Assembly (NCBI RefSeq): GCF_963678635.1
Contig: NC_087065.1
Span: forward strand, 68,696,956 to 68,760,955
Direction of reading: 5' to 3'
Source: Symsagittifera roscoffensis
Lineage: Eukaryota > Xenacoelomorpha > Acoela > Convolutidae
Length of the DNA: 64,000 bases
The translations under genes were made by a program, and so were the position numbers. This document shows positions 1-13,900 of the stretch, piece after piece. Under the pieces are notes generated by a model. The model saw only the letters and a list, made by a program, of their open reading frames with translations, did not search any database and was not told the DNA's origin. Within the stretch, counting starts at the first letter, position 1, and each line of letters begins with the position of its first letter.

Positions 1-529
1 ATTTAAATATATAATAGACAAGGTTGAGAAGTTCATATTTTGTGAAATTTTTTCAAGTTACTTTTTTTCGAAACTTTTGAAAAATCTCAAAAATTGCCGT
101 ATCTCGTAAACTAAAAAAACTTGGTAACTCAAATATGGAGGCCATAATCGAAAAACCTGGGGAAGTTTTGACAGCGTCTCAACATTTGGTTGTTAATTTC
201 AAACTTGGGAAAATAAACATTGAATTTAAACTTGAAAATCGAAAAAAAAATCTTAACCATTGCAAAATACGGATATAGCTTAAACATTCAAAAATATTAC
301 GTTAAAAAAGCTGAACCATGGCAAGATAGTGAAGCCCGCATTTAAATATATAATAGATTATTGGTTTTTTACTTTCAAACTTGGGAAAATAAACATTGAT
401 TTTAAACCGGAAAATCGAAAAAAATCCTAACCATTGCAATATACGTATATAGCTTAAACATGCAAAAACAATACGTTGAAGAAACTTAACCATGGCGAGA
501 TAGTGAAGCCCGCATTTAAATATATCATA

Positions 530-2282
530 GACAAGGTTGAGATTTTCATATTTTGTGAAATTTTTTCATGTTACTTTTTTTCGAAATTTTTGAAAGATCT
601 CAAAAATTGCAGTAGTTCGTAAACTAAAAAGATTTGGTAACTCAAATATGGAGGCCAAAATCGCAAAACCTGGGGAAGTTTTGACAGCATCTCAATATTC
701 GGTTGTTAGTTTCAAACTTGGCAAAATAAACATTGATTTAAACTGGAAATCGAAAAAAAAATCTTAACCATTGCATTATACGGATATAGCTTAAACATGC
801 AAAAATAATACGTTGAAAAAACTTAACCATGGCAAGATAGTAAAGCCCGCATTTAAATATATAATACAATGTTGGGTTGTTAATTTCAAATTTGGGAAAA
901 ACAACATTGATTTTAAACTGGAAAATTGAAAAAAAAAATCTTAACCATTGCAATATACGGATATAGCTTAAACATGCAAAAATATTACGTTGAAAAAGCT
1001 TAACCATGGCGAGATAGTGAAGCTCGCATTTAAATATATAATAGAATATAATAGAATATTGTGTTGTTAATTTCAAACTTGGGAAAATAAACATTGATTT
1101 TAAACTGGAAAATCGAAAAAAAAAATCGTAACCATTGCAGTATACGGATATAGCTTAAATATGCAAAAAAATTACGTTGAAAAAGCATAACCATGGCAAG
1201 ATAGTGAAGCCCGGATTTAAAAATATAATAGAATATTGGGTTGTTAATTTCAAACTTGGGAAAATAAACATTGATTTTAAACTGGAAAATCGAAAAAAAA
1301 ATCATAACCATTGCAGTATACGGATATAGCTTAAACATGCAAAAAAATACGTTGAAAAAACTTAACCATGGCGATATAGTGAAGTCCGCATTTAAATATA
1401 TAACAGACAAGGTTGAGAAGTTCATATTTTGTGAAATTTTTTCAAGTTACTTTTTTTCGAAACTTTTGAAAAATCTCAAAAATTGCCGTATCTCGTAAAC
1501 TAAAAAGATTTGGTAACGCAAATATGGAGGCCAAAGTCGCAAAACCTGGGGAAATTTTGACAGCATCTCAATATTTGGTTGTTAGTTTCAAACTTGGGAG
1601 AGTAAACATTGAATTTAAACTGGAAAATCGAAAAAAAATCTTAACCATTGCAGTATACGGATATAGCTTGAACATGCAAAAATATTACGTTGAAAAAGCT
1701 TAAACATGACGAGATAGTGAAGCCCGCATTTAAATATATAATACAATGTTGGGTTGTTAATTTCAAATTTGGGAAAAACAACATTGATTTTAAACTGGAA
1801 AATTGAAAAAAAAAATCTTAACCATTGCAATATACGGATATAGCTTAAACATGCAAAAATATTACGTTGAAAAAGCTTAACCATGGCGAGATAGTGAAGC
1901 TCGCATTTGAATATATAATAGAATATAATAGAATATTGTGTTGTTAATTTCAAACTTGGGAAAATAAACATTGATTTTAAACTGGAAAATCGAAAAAAAA
2001 AATCGTAACCATTGCAGTATACGGATATAGCTTAAATATGCAAAAATATTACGTTGAAAAAGCATAACCATGGCAAGATAGTGAAGCCCGGATTTAAAAA
2101 TATAATAGAATATTGGGTTGTTAATTTCAAACTTGGGAAAATAAACATTGATTTTAAACTGGAAAATCGAAAAAAAAATCATAACCATTGCAGTATACGG
2201 ATATAGCTTAAACATGCAAAAAAATACGTTGAAAAAACTTAACCATGGCGATATAGTGAAGTCCGCATTTAAATATATATCA
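530..2282. repeat. 877-bp higher-order repeat, two tandem copies
   Basis: The B module at 530 and the one at 1406 open two successive units of about 877 bp, each one B plus four A modules with one 10-bp AATAGAATAT expansion. Distinctive variants recur at the same spacing, including GGGAAAAACAACATTG near 893 and 1770 and the GAATATTGTGTTGTT spelling near 1055 and 1932. Confidence 0.8.
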
Positions 2283-2982
2283 GACAAGGTTGAGAAGTTC
2301 ATATTTTGTGAAACTTTTTCAAGTTACTTTTTTTCGAAACTTTTGAAAAATATCAAAAATTGCCGTATCTCGTAAACTAAAAAGATTTAGTAACTGAAAT
2401 ATGGAGGCCAAAATCGAAAAACCTAGGGAAGTTTTGACAGCGTCTCAACATTTGGTTGTTAATTTCAAACTTGGGAAAATAAACATTGATTTTAAACTGG
2501 AAAATCGAAAAAAAAAATCGTAACCATTTCAGTATACGGATATAGCTCAAACATGCAAAAATATTACGTTGAAAAAGCTTAACCATGGCGAGATAGTAAA
2601 GCCCGCATTTAAATATATAATAGAATATAATAGAATATTGGGTTGTTAATTTGAAACTTGGAAAAATAAACATTGATTTTAAACTGGAAAATCGAAAAAA
2701 AAATCGTAACCATTGCAGTATACGGATATAGCTTAAGCAAGCAAAAATATTACGTTGAAAAAGCTTAACCATGGCGAGATAGTGAAGCCCGCATTTAAAA
2801 ATATAATAGAATATTGGGTTGTTAATTTCAAACTTGGGAAAATAAACATTGATTTTAAACTGGAAAATCGAAAAAAAATCGTAACCATTGCAGTTTACGG
2901 ATATAGCTTAAACATGCAAAAAAATACGTTGAAAAAACTTAACCATGGCGATATAGTGAAGCCCGCATTTAAATAAATAATA

Positions 2983-4540
2983 GACAAGGTTGAGAGGTTC
3001 ATATTTTGTGAAATTTTTTTAAGTTACTTTTTTCGAATTTTTTGAAAAATCTCAAAAATTGCCGTATCTCGTAAACTAAAAAGATTTGGTAACTCAAATA
3101 TGGAGGCCAAAGTCGCAAAATCTGGGGAAATTTTGACAGCATCTCAATATTTGGTTGTTAGTTTCAAACTTGGGAGAGTAAACATTGAATTTAAACGGGA
3201 AAATCGAAAGAAATTCTTAACCATTGCAGTATACGGATATAGCTTAAACATGCAAAAATAATACGTTGAAAAAGCTTAAACATGGCGAGATAGTGAAGCC
3301 CGCATTTGAATATATAATACAATGTTGGGTTGTTAATTTCAAACTTGGGAAAAACAACATTGATTTTAAACTGGAAAACCGAAAAAAAAATCTTAACCAT
3401 TGCAATATACGGATATAGCTTAAGCATGCAAAAATTTTACGTTGAAAAAGCTCAACCATGGCGAGATAGTGAAGCCCGCATTTAAAAATATAATAGAATA
3501 TTGGGTTGTTAATTTCAAACTTGGGAAAAACAACATTGATTTCAAACTGGAAAACCGAAAAAAAAATCTTAACCATTGCAATATACGGATATAGCTTAAA
3601 CATGCAAAAATTTTACGTTGAAAAAGCTCAACCATGGCGAGATAGTGAAGCCCGCATTTAAATATATAATAGAATATAATGGAATATTGGGTTGTTAATT
3701 TCAAACTTGGGAAAATAAACATTGATTTTAAACTGGAAAATCGAAAAAAAAATCGTAACCATTGCAGTATACGGATATAGCTTAAACATGCAAAAATTTT
3801 ACGTTGAAAAAGCTCAACCAATGCGAGATAGTGAAGCCTGCATTTAAAAATATAATAGAATATTGGGTTGTTAATTTCAATTTTGGGAAAATAAACATTG
3901 ATTTTAAACTGGAAAATCGAAAAAAAAAATCGTAACCATTGCAGTATACGGATATAGCTTAAACATGCAAAAAAATACGTTGAAAAAACTTAACCATGGC
4001 AAAATAGTGAAGCCCGCAATTAAATATATAATAGACAAGGTTGAGAAGTTCATATTTTGTGAAATTTTTTCAAGTTACTTTTTTTCGAAATTTTTGAAAA
4101 ATCTCAAAAATTGCCGTATCTCGTAAACTAAAAAGATTTCAAATATGGAGGCCAAAATCGAAAAACCTGGGGAAGTTTTGACATCGTCTCAACATTTGGT
4201 TGTTAATTTCAAACTTGGGAAAATAAACGTTGAATTTAAACTGGAAAATTGAAAAAAAAATCTTAACCATTGCAAAATACGGATATAGCTTAAACATTCA
4301 AAAATATTACGTTAAAAATGCTTAACCATGGCAAGATAGTGAAGCCCGGATTTAAATTTATAATAGATCATTGGGTTTTTACTTTCAAACTTGGGAGAGT
4401 AAACATTAATTTTAAACTGGAAAATTGAAAAAAAATCCTAACCATTGCAATATACGTATATAGCTTAAACATGCAAAAAGAATACGTTGAAGAAACTTAA
4501 CCATGGCGAGATAGTGAAGCCCGCATTTAAATATATCATA
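2983..4540. repeat. Segment duplicated about 4.34 kb downstream, copy 1
   Basis: This stretch of one B plus five A modules and the next B (near 4034) matches 7322-8888 at an offset of about 4,340 bp. It shares rare variants: the GAAAGAAA break in the A-tract near 3208 and 7548, CAATGTTGGG near 3320 and 7660, and AACCAATGCGAGATAG near 3815 and 8158. The offset is close to three 1,390-bp units plus one A module, so the copy sits within the HOR system. Confidence 0.7.
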
Positions 4541-7500
4541 GACAAGGTTGAGAATTTCATATTTTGTGAAATTTTTTCAAGTTACTTTTTCTCGAAACTT
4601 TTGAATAATCTCAAAAATTGCCGTATCTCCTAAACTAAAAAGATTTGGTAACGCAAATATGGAGGCCAAAGTCGCAAAAACTGGGGAAATTTTGACAGCA
4701 TCTCAATATTTGGTTGTTAGTTTCAAACTTGGGAGAGTAAACATTGAATTTAAACTGGAAAATCGAAAAAAAATCTTAACCATTGCAGTATACGGATATA
4801 GCTTAATCATGCAAAAATAATACGTTGAAAAAGCTTAAACATGGCGAGATAGTGAAGCCCGCTTTGGAACATATAAAAGAATTTTGGGTTGTTAATTTCA
4901 AATTTGGGAAAATATACATTGATTTTAAACTGGAAAATCGAAAAAAAAATCTTAACCATTGCAATATACGGATATAGCTTAAACATGCAAAAATTTTACG
5001 TTGAAAAAGCTTAACCACGGCGAGATAGTGAAGCCCGCATTTAAATATATAATAGAATATAATAGAATATTGGGTTGTTAATTTCAAACTTGGGAAAAAC
5101 AACATTGATTTTAAACTGGAAAATCGAAAAAAAAAATCGTAACCATTGCAGTATACGGATATAGCTTAATCATGCAAAAATTTTACGTTGAAAAAGCTCA
5201 ACCATGGCGAGATAGTGAAGCCCGCATTTAAAAATATAATAGAATATTGGGTTGTTAATTTCAATTTTGGGAAAATAAACATTGATTTTATACTGGAAAA
5301 TCGAAAAAAAAAATCGTAACCATTGCAGTATACGGATATAGCTTAAACATGCAAAAAAATACGTTGAAAAAACTTAACCATGGCAATATAGTGAAGCCCG
5401 CATTTAAATATATAATAGACAAGGTTGAAAAGTTCATATTTTGTGAAATTTTTTCAAGTTACTTTTTTTCGAAATTTTTGAAAAATCTCAAAAATTGCCG
5501 TATCTCGTAGACTAAAAAGATTTTGTATTTCAAATATGGAGGCCAAAATCGAAAAACCTGGGGAAATTTTGACATCGTCTCAACATTTGGTTGTTAATTT
5601 CAAACTTGGGAAAATAAATGTTGAATTTAAACTGGAAAATCGAAAAAAAAATCTTAACCATTGCAAAATACGGATATAGCTTAAACATTCAAAAATATTA
5701 CGTTAAAAAAGCTTAACCATGGCAAGATAGTGAAGCCCGCATTTAAATTTATAATAGATTATTGGGTTTTTACTTTCAAACTTGGGAAAGTAAACATTAA
5801 TTTTAAACTGGAAAATCGAAAAAAAAATCCTAACCATTGCAATATACGTATATAGCTTAAACATGCAAAAAGAATACGTTGAAGAAACTTAACCATGGCG
5901 AGATAGTGAAGCCCGCATTTAAATATATCATAGACAAGGTTGAGAATTTCATATTTTGTGAAATTTTTTCAAGTTACTTTTTCTCGAAACTTTTGAATAA
6001 TCTCAAAAATTGCCGTATCTCCTAAACTAAAAAGATTTGGTAACGCAAATATGGAGGCCAAAGTCGCAAAACCTGGGGAAATTTTGACAGCATCTCAATA
6101 TTTGGTTGTTAGTTTCAAACTTGGGAGAGTAAACATTGAATTTAAACTGGAAAATCGAAAAAAAATCTTAACCATTGCAGTATACGGATATAGCTTAATC
6201 ATGCAAAAATAATATGTTGAAAAAGCTTAAACATGGCGAGATAGTGAAGCCCGCTTTGAAATATATAAAAGAATTTTGGGTTGTTAGTTTCAAATTTGGG
6301 AAAATATACATTGATTTTAAACTGGAAAATCGAAAAAAAAATCTTAACCATTGCAATATACGGATATAGCTTAAACATGCAAAAATTTTACGTTGAAAAA
6401 GCTTAACCACGGCGAGATAGTGAAGCCCGCATTTAAATATATAATAGAATATAATAGAATATTGGGTTGTTAATTTCAAACTTGGGAAAAACAACATTGA
6501 TTTTAAACTGGAAAGTCGAAAAAAAAATCGTAACCATTGCAGTATACGGATATAGCTTAATCATGCAAAAATTTTACGTTGAAAAAGCTCAACCATGGCG
6601 AGATAGTGAAGCCCGCATTTAAAAATATAATAGAATATTGGGTTGTTAATTTCAATTTTGGGAAAATAAACATTGATTTTATACTGGAAAATCGAAAAAA
6701 AAATCGTAACCATTGCAGTATACGGATATAGCTTAAACATGCAAAAAAATACGTTGAAAAAACTTAACCATGGCAATATAGTGAAGCCCGCATTTAAATA
6801 TATAATAGACAAGGTTGAAAAGTTCATATTTTGTGAAATTTTTTCAAGTTACTTTTTTTCGAAATTTTTGAAAAATCTCAAAAATTGCCGTATCTCGTAA
6901 ACTAAAAAGATTTGGTATTTCAAATATGGAGGCCAAAATCGAAAAACCTGGGGAAATTTTGACATCGTCTCAACATTTGGTTGTTAATTTCAAACTTGGG
7001 AAAATAAACTTTGAATTTAAACTGGAAAATCGAAAAAAAAATCTTAACCATTGCAAAATACGGATATAGCATAAACATTCAAAAATATTACGTTAAAAAA
7101 GCTTAACCATGGCAAGATAGTGAAGCCCGCATTTAAATTTATAATATATTATTGGGTTTTTACTTTCAAACTTGGAAAAGTAAACATTAATTTTAAACTG
7201 GAAAATCTAAAAAAAATCATTACCATTGCAATATACGTATATAGCTTAAACATGCAAAAACAATACGTTGAAGAAACTTAACCATGGCGAGATAGTGAAG
7301 CCCGCATTTAAATATATCATAGACAAGGTTGAGAATTTCATATTTTGTGAAATATTTTCAAGTTACTTTTTCTCGAAACTTTTGAATAATCTCAAAAATT
7401 GCCGTATCTCCTAAACTAAAAAGATTTGGTAACGCAAATATGGAGGCCAAAGTCGCAAAATCTGGGGAAATTTTGACAGCATCTCAATATTTGGTTGTTA

Positions 7501-10500
7501 GTTTCAAACTTGGGAGAGTAAACATTGAATTTAAACGGGAAAATCGAAAGAAAATCTTAACCATTGCAGTATACGGATATAGCTTAAACATGCAAAAATA
7601 ATACGTTGAAAAAGCTTAAACATGGCGAGATAGTGAAGCCCGCATTTGAATATATAATACAATGTTGGGTTGTTAATTTCAAACTTGGGAAAAACAACAT
7701 TGATTTTAAACTGGAAAACCGAAAAAAAAATCTTAACCATTGCAATATACGGATATAGCTTAAGCATGCAAAAATTTTACGTTGAAAAAGCTCAACCATG
7801 GCGAGATAGTGAAGCCCGCATTTAAAAATATAATAGAATATTGGGTTGTTAATTTCAAACTTGGGAAAAACAACATTGTTTTTAAACTGGAAAACCGAAA
7901 AAAAAAATCTTAACCATTGCAATATACGGATATAGCTTAAACATGCAAAAATTTTACGTTGAAAAAGCTCAACCATGGCAAGATAGTGAAGCCCGCATTT
8001 AAATATATAATAGAATATAATAGAATATTGGGTTGTTAATTTCAAACTTGGGAAAATAAACATTGATTTTAAACTGGAAAATCGAAAAAAAAATCGTAAC
8101 CATTGCAGTATACGGATATAGCTTAAACATGCAAAAATTTTACGTTGAAAAAGCTCAACCAATGCGAGATAGTGAAGCCTGCATTTAAAAATATAATAGA
8201 ATATTGGGTTGTTAATTTCAATTTTGGGAAAATAAACATTGATTTCAAACTGGAAAATCGAAAAAAAAAATTGTAACCATTGCAGTATACGGATAAAGCT
8301 TAAACATGCAAAAAAATACGTTGAAAAAACTTAACCATGGCAAAATAGTGAAGCCCGCAATTAAATATACAATAGACAAGGTTGAGAAGTTCATATTTTG
8401 TGAAATTTTTTCAAGTTACTTTTTTTCGAAATTTTTGAATAATCTCAAAAATTGCCGTATCTCCTAAACTAAAAAGATTTGGTAACGCAAATATGGAGGC
8501 CAAAGTCGCAAAACCTGGGGAAATTTTGACAGCATCTCAATATTTGGTTGTTAGTTTCAAACTTGGGAGAGTAAACATTGAATTTAAACTGGAAAATTGA
8601 AAAAAAAATCTTAACCATTGCAAAATACGGATATAGCTTAAACATTCAAAAATATTACGTTAAAAATGCTTAACCATGGCAAGATAGTGAAGCCTGGATT
8701 TAAATTTATAATAGATTATTGGGTTTTTCCTTTCAAACATGGGAAAGTAAACAATAATTTTAAACTGGAAAATCGAAAAAAAATCCTAACCATTGCAATA
8801 TACGTATATAGCTTAAACATGCAAAAAGAATACGTTGAAGAAACTTAACCATGGCGAGATAGTGAAGCCCGCATTTAAACATATCATAGACAAGGTTGAG
8901 AATTTCATATTTTGTGAAATTTTTTCAAGTTACTTTTTCTCGAAATTTTTGAATAATCTCAAAAATTTCCGTATCTCCTAAACTAAAAAGATTTGGTAAC
9001 GCAAATATGGAGGCCAAAGTCGCAAAACCTGGGGAAATTTTGACAGCATCTCAATATTTGGTTGTTAGTTTCAAACTTGGGAGAGTAAACATTGAATTTA
9101 AACTGGAAAATCGAAAAAAAATCTTAACCATTGCAGTATACGGATATAGCTTAATCATGCAAAAATAATACGTTGAAAAAGCTTAAACATGGCGAGATAG
9201 TGAAGCCCGCTTTGAAATATATAAAAGAATTTTGGGTTGTTAATTTCAAATTTGGGAAAATATACATTGATTTTAAACTGGAAAATCGAAAAAAAAATCT
9301 TAACCATTGCAATATACGGATATAGCTTAAACATGCAAAAATTTTACGTTGAAAAAGCTTAACCACGGCGAGATAGTGAAGCCCGCATTTAAATATATAA
9401 TAGAATATAATAGAATATTGGGTTGTTAATTTCAAACTTGGGAAAAACAACATTGATTTTAAACTGGAAAATCGAAAAAAAAATCGTAACCATTGCAGTA
9501 TACGGATATAGCTTAATCATGCAATAATTTTACGTTGAAAAAGCTCAACCAATGCGAGATAGTGAAGCCCGCATTTAAAAATACAATAGAATATTGGGTT
9601 GTTAATTTCAATTTTGGGAAAATAAACATTGATTTTATACTGGAAAATCGAAAAAAAAAATCGTAACCATCGCAGTATACGGATATAGCTTAAACATGCC
9701 AAAAAATACGTTGAAAAAACATAACCATGGCAATATAGTGAAGCCCGCATTTAAATATATAATAGACAAGGTTGAAAAGTTCATATTTTGTGAAATTTTT
9801 TCAAGTTACTTTTTTTCGAAATTTTTGAAAAATCTCAAAAATTGCCGTATCTCGTAAACTAAAAAGATTTGGTATTTCAAATATGGAGGCCAAAATCGAA
9901 AAACCTGGGGAAATTTTGACATCGTCTCAACATTTGGTTGTTAATTTCAAACTTGGGAAAATAAATGTTGAATTTAAACTGGAAAATCGAAAAAAAAATC
10001 TTAACCATTGCAAAATACGGATATAGCTTAAACATTCAAAAATATCACGTTAAAAAAGCTTAACCATGGCAAGATAGTGAAGTCCGCATTTAAATTTATA
10101 ATAGATTATTGGGTTTTTACTTTCAAACTTGGGAAAGTAAACATTAATTTTAAACTGGAAAATCGAAAAAAAAATCCTAACCATTGCAATATACGTATAT
10201 AGCTTAAGCATGCAAAAAGAATACGTTGAAGAAACTTAACCATGGCGAGATAGTGAAGCCCGCATTTAAATATATCATAGACAAGGTTGAGAATTTCATA
10301 TTTTGTGAAATTTTTTCAAGTTACTTTTTCTCGAAACTTTTGAATAATCTCAAAAATTGCCGTATCTCCTAAACTAAAAAGATTTGGTAACGCAAATATG
10401 GAGGCCAAAGTCGCAAAACCTGGGGAAATTTTGACAGCATCTCAAAATTTGGTTGTTAGTTTCAAACTCGGGAGTGTAAACATTGAATTTAAACTGGAAA

Positions 10501-10968
10501 ATCGAAAAAAAATCTTAACCATTGCAGTATACGGATATAGCTTAATCATGCAAAAATAATACGTTGAAAAAGCTTAAACATGGCGAAATAGTGAAGCCCG
10601 TTTTGAAATATATAAAAGAATTTTGGGTTGTTAATTTCAAATTTGGGAAAAACAACATTGATTTTAAACTGGAAAATCGAAAAAAAATCGTAACCATTGC
10701 AGTATACGGATATAGCTTAATCATGCAAAAATTTTACGTTGAAAAAGCTCAACCATGGCGAGATAGTGAAGCCCGCATTTAAAAATATAATAGAATATTG
10801 GGTTGTTAATTTCAATTTTGGGAAAATAAACATTGATTTTATACTGGAAAATCGAAAAAAAAAATCGTAACCATTGCAGTATACGGATATAGCTTAAACA
10901 TGCAAAAAAATACGTTGAAAAAACTTAACCATGGCAATATAGTGAAGCCCGCATTTAAATATATAATA
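4034..10968. repeat. 1,390-bp higher-order repeat, several copies
   Basis: The pattern B-AA-B-AAAA recurs with a period of about 1,390 bp: B starts 4541, 5933 and 7322, and again 8889 and 10280. Diagnostic variants repeat at the same phase, including GCTTTGAAATATATAAAAG near 6253 and 9212 (CTTTGGAACATATAAAAG in the 4863 copy), the CTTAATCATGC spelling, and AACCACGGCGAG near 5015, 6404 and 9361. One unit (6808-8375) carries an extra A module. Confidence 0.8.
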
Positions 10969-13900
10969 GACAAGGTTGAAAAGTTCATATTTTGTGAAAT
11001 TTTTTCAAGTTACTTTTTTTTTTAATTTTTGAAAATTCTCAAAAATTGCCGTATCTCGTAAACTAAAAAGATTTGGTATTTCAAATATGGAGGCCAAAAT
11101 CGAAAAACCTGGGGAAATTTTGACATCGTCTAAACATTTGGTTGTTAATTTCAAACTTGGGAAAATAAACGTTGAATTTAAACTGGAAAATCGAAAAAAA
11201 AATCTTAACCATTGCAAAATACGGATATAGCTTAAACATTCAAAAATATTACGTTAAAAAAACTTAACCATGGCAAGATAGTGAAGCCCGCATTTAAATT
11301 TATAATAGATTATTGGGTTTTTACTTTCAAACTTGGGAAAGTAAACATTAATTTTAAACTGGAAAATCGAAAAAAAAATCCTAACCATTGCAATATACGT
11401 ATATAGCTTAAACATGCAAAAACAATACGTTGAAGAAACTTAACCATGGCGAGATAGTGAAGCCCGCATTTAAATATATCATAGACAAGGTTGAGAATTT
11501 CATATTTTGTGAAATATTTTCAAGTTACTTTTTCTCGAAACTTTTGAATAATCTCAAAAATTGCCGTATCTCCTAAACTAAAAAGATTTGGTAACGCAAA
11601 TATGGAGGCCAAAGTCGCAAAACCTGGGCAAATTTTGACAGCATCTCAATATTTGGTTGTTAGTTTCAAACTTGGGAGAGTAAACATTGAATTTAAACTG
11701 GAAAATCGAAAAAAAAATCTTAACCATTGCAGTATACGGATATAGCTTAATCATGCAAAAATAATACGTTGAAAAAGCTTAAACATGGCGAGATAGTGAA
11801 GCCCGCTTTTAAATATATAAAAGAATTTTGGGTTGTTAATTTCAAAATTGGGAAAATATACATTGATTTTAAACTGGAAAATCTAAAAAAAAATCTTAAC
11901 CATTGCAATATACGGATATAGCTTAAACATGCAAAAATTTTACGTTGAAAAAGCTTAACCACGGCGAGATAGTGAAGCCCGCATTTAAATATATAATAGA
12001 ATATAATAGAATATTGGGTTGTTAATTTCAAACTTGGGAAAAAAATCATTGATTTTAAACTGGAAAACCGAAAAAAAATCTTAACCATTGCAATATACGG
12101 ATATAGCTTGAACATGCAAAAATTTTACGTTGAAAAAGCTCAACCATGGCGGGATAGTGAAGCTCGCATTTAAATATATAATAGAATATAATAGAATATT
12201 GGGTTGTTAATTTCAAACTTGGGAAAATAAACATTGATTTTAAACTGGAAAATCGAAAAAAAAATCGTAACCATTGCAGTATACGGATATAGCTTAAACA
12301 TGCAAAAATTTTACGTTGAAAAAGCTCAACCATGGCGAGATAGTGAAGCCCGCATTTAAAACTATAATAGAATATTGGGTTGTTAATTTCAATTTTGGGA
12401 AAATAAACATTGATTTTAAACTGGAAAATCGAAAAAAAATCGTAACCATTGCAGTATACGGATATAGCTTAAACATGCAAAAATTTTACGTTGAAAAAGC
12501 TCAACCATGGCGAGATATTGAAGCCCGCATTTAAAAATATAATAGAATATTGGGTTGTTAATTTCAATTTTGGGAAAATAAACATTGATTTTAAACTGGA
12601 AAATCGAAAAAAAATAAATCTTAACCATTGCAATATACGGATATAGCTTAAACATGCAAAAATTTTACGTTGAAAAAGCTTAACCACGGCGAGATAGTGA
12701 AACCCGCATTTAAATATATAATAGAATATAATAGAATATTGGGTTGTTAATTTCAAACTTGGGAAAAAAAACATTGATTTTAAACTGGAAAACCGAAAAA
12801 AAAATCTTAACCATTGCAATATACGGATATAGCTTGAACATGCAAAAATTTTACGTTGAAAAAGCTCAACCATGGCGAGATAGTGAAGCCCGCATTTAAA
12901 TATATAAAAGAATATAATAGAATATTGGGTTGTTAATTTCAAACTTGGGAAAATAAACATTGATTTTAAACTGGAAAATCGAAAAAAAAATCGTAACCAT
13001 TGCAGTATACGGATATAGCTTAAACATGCAAAAATTTTACGTTGAAAAAGCTCAACCATGGCGAGATAGTGAAGCCCGCATTTAAAAATATAATAGAATA
13101 TTGGGTTGTTAATTTCAATTTTGGGAAAATAAACATTGATTTTAAACTGGAAAATCGAAAAAAAAAATCGTAACCATTGCAGTATACGGATATAGCTTAA
13201 ACATGCAAAAAAATACGTTGAAAAAACTTAACCATGGCAATATAGTGAAGCCCGCATTTAAATATATAATAGACAAGGTTGAAAAAATCATATTTTGTGA
13301 AATTTTTTCAAGTTACTTTTTTTCGAAATTTTTGAAAAATCTCAAAAATTGCCGTATCTCGTAAACTAAAAAGATTTGGTATTTCAAATATGGAGGCCAA
13401 AATCGAAAAACCTGGGGAAATTTTGACATCGTCTCAACATTTGGTTGTTAATTTCAAACTTGGGAAAATAAATGTTGAATTTAAACTGGAAAATCGAAAA
13501 AAAAATCTTAACCATTGCAAAATACGGATATAGCTTAAACATTCAAAAATATTACGTTAAAAAAGCTTAACCATGGCAAGATAGTGAAGCCCGCATTTAA
13601 ATTTATAATAGATTATTGGGTTTTTACTTTCAAACTTGGGAAAGTAAACATTAATTTTAAACTGGAAAATCGAAAAAAAAATCCTAACCATTGCAATATA
13701 CGTATATAGCTTAAACATGCAAAAACAATACGTTGAAGAAACTTAACCATGGCGAGATAGTGAAGCCCGCATTTAAATATATCATAGACAAGGTTGAGAA
13801 TTTCATATTTTGTGAAATTTTTTCAAGTTACTTTTTCTCGAAACTTTTGAATAATCTCAAAAATTGCCGTATCTCCTAAACTAAAAAGATTTGGTAACGC

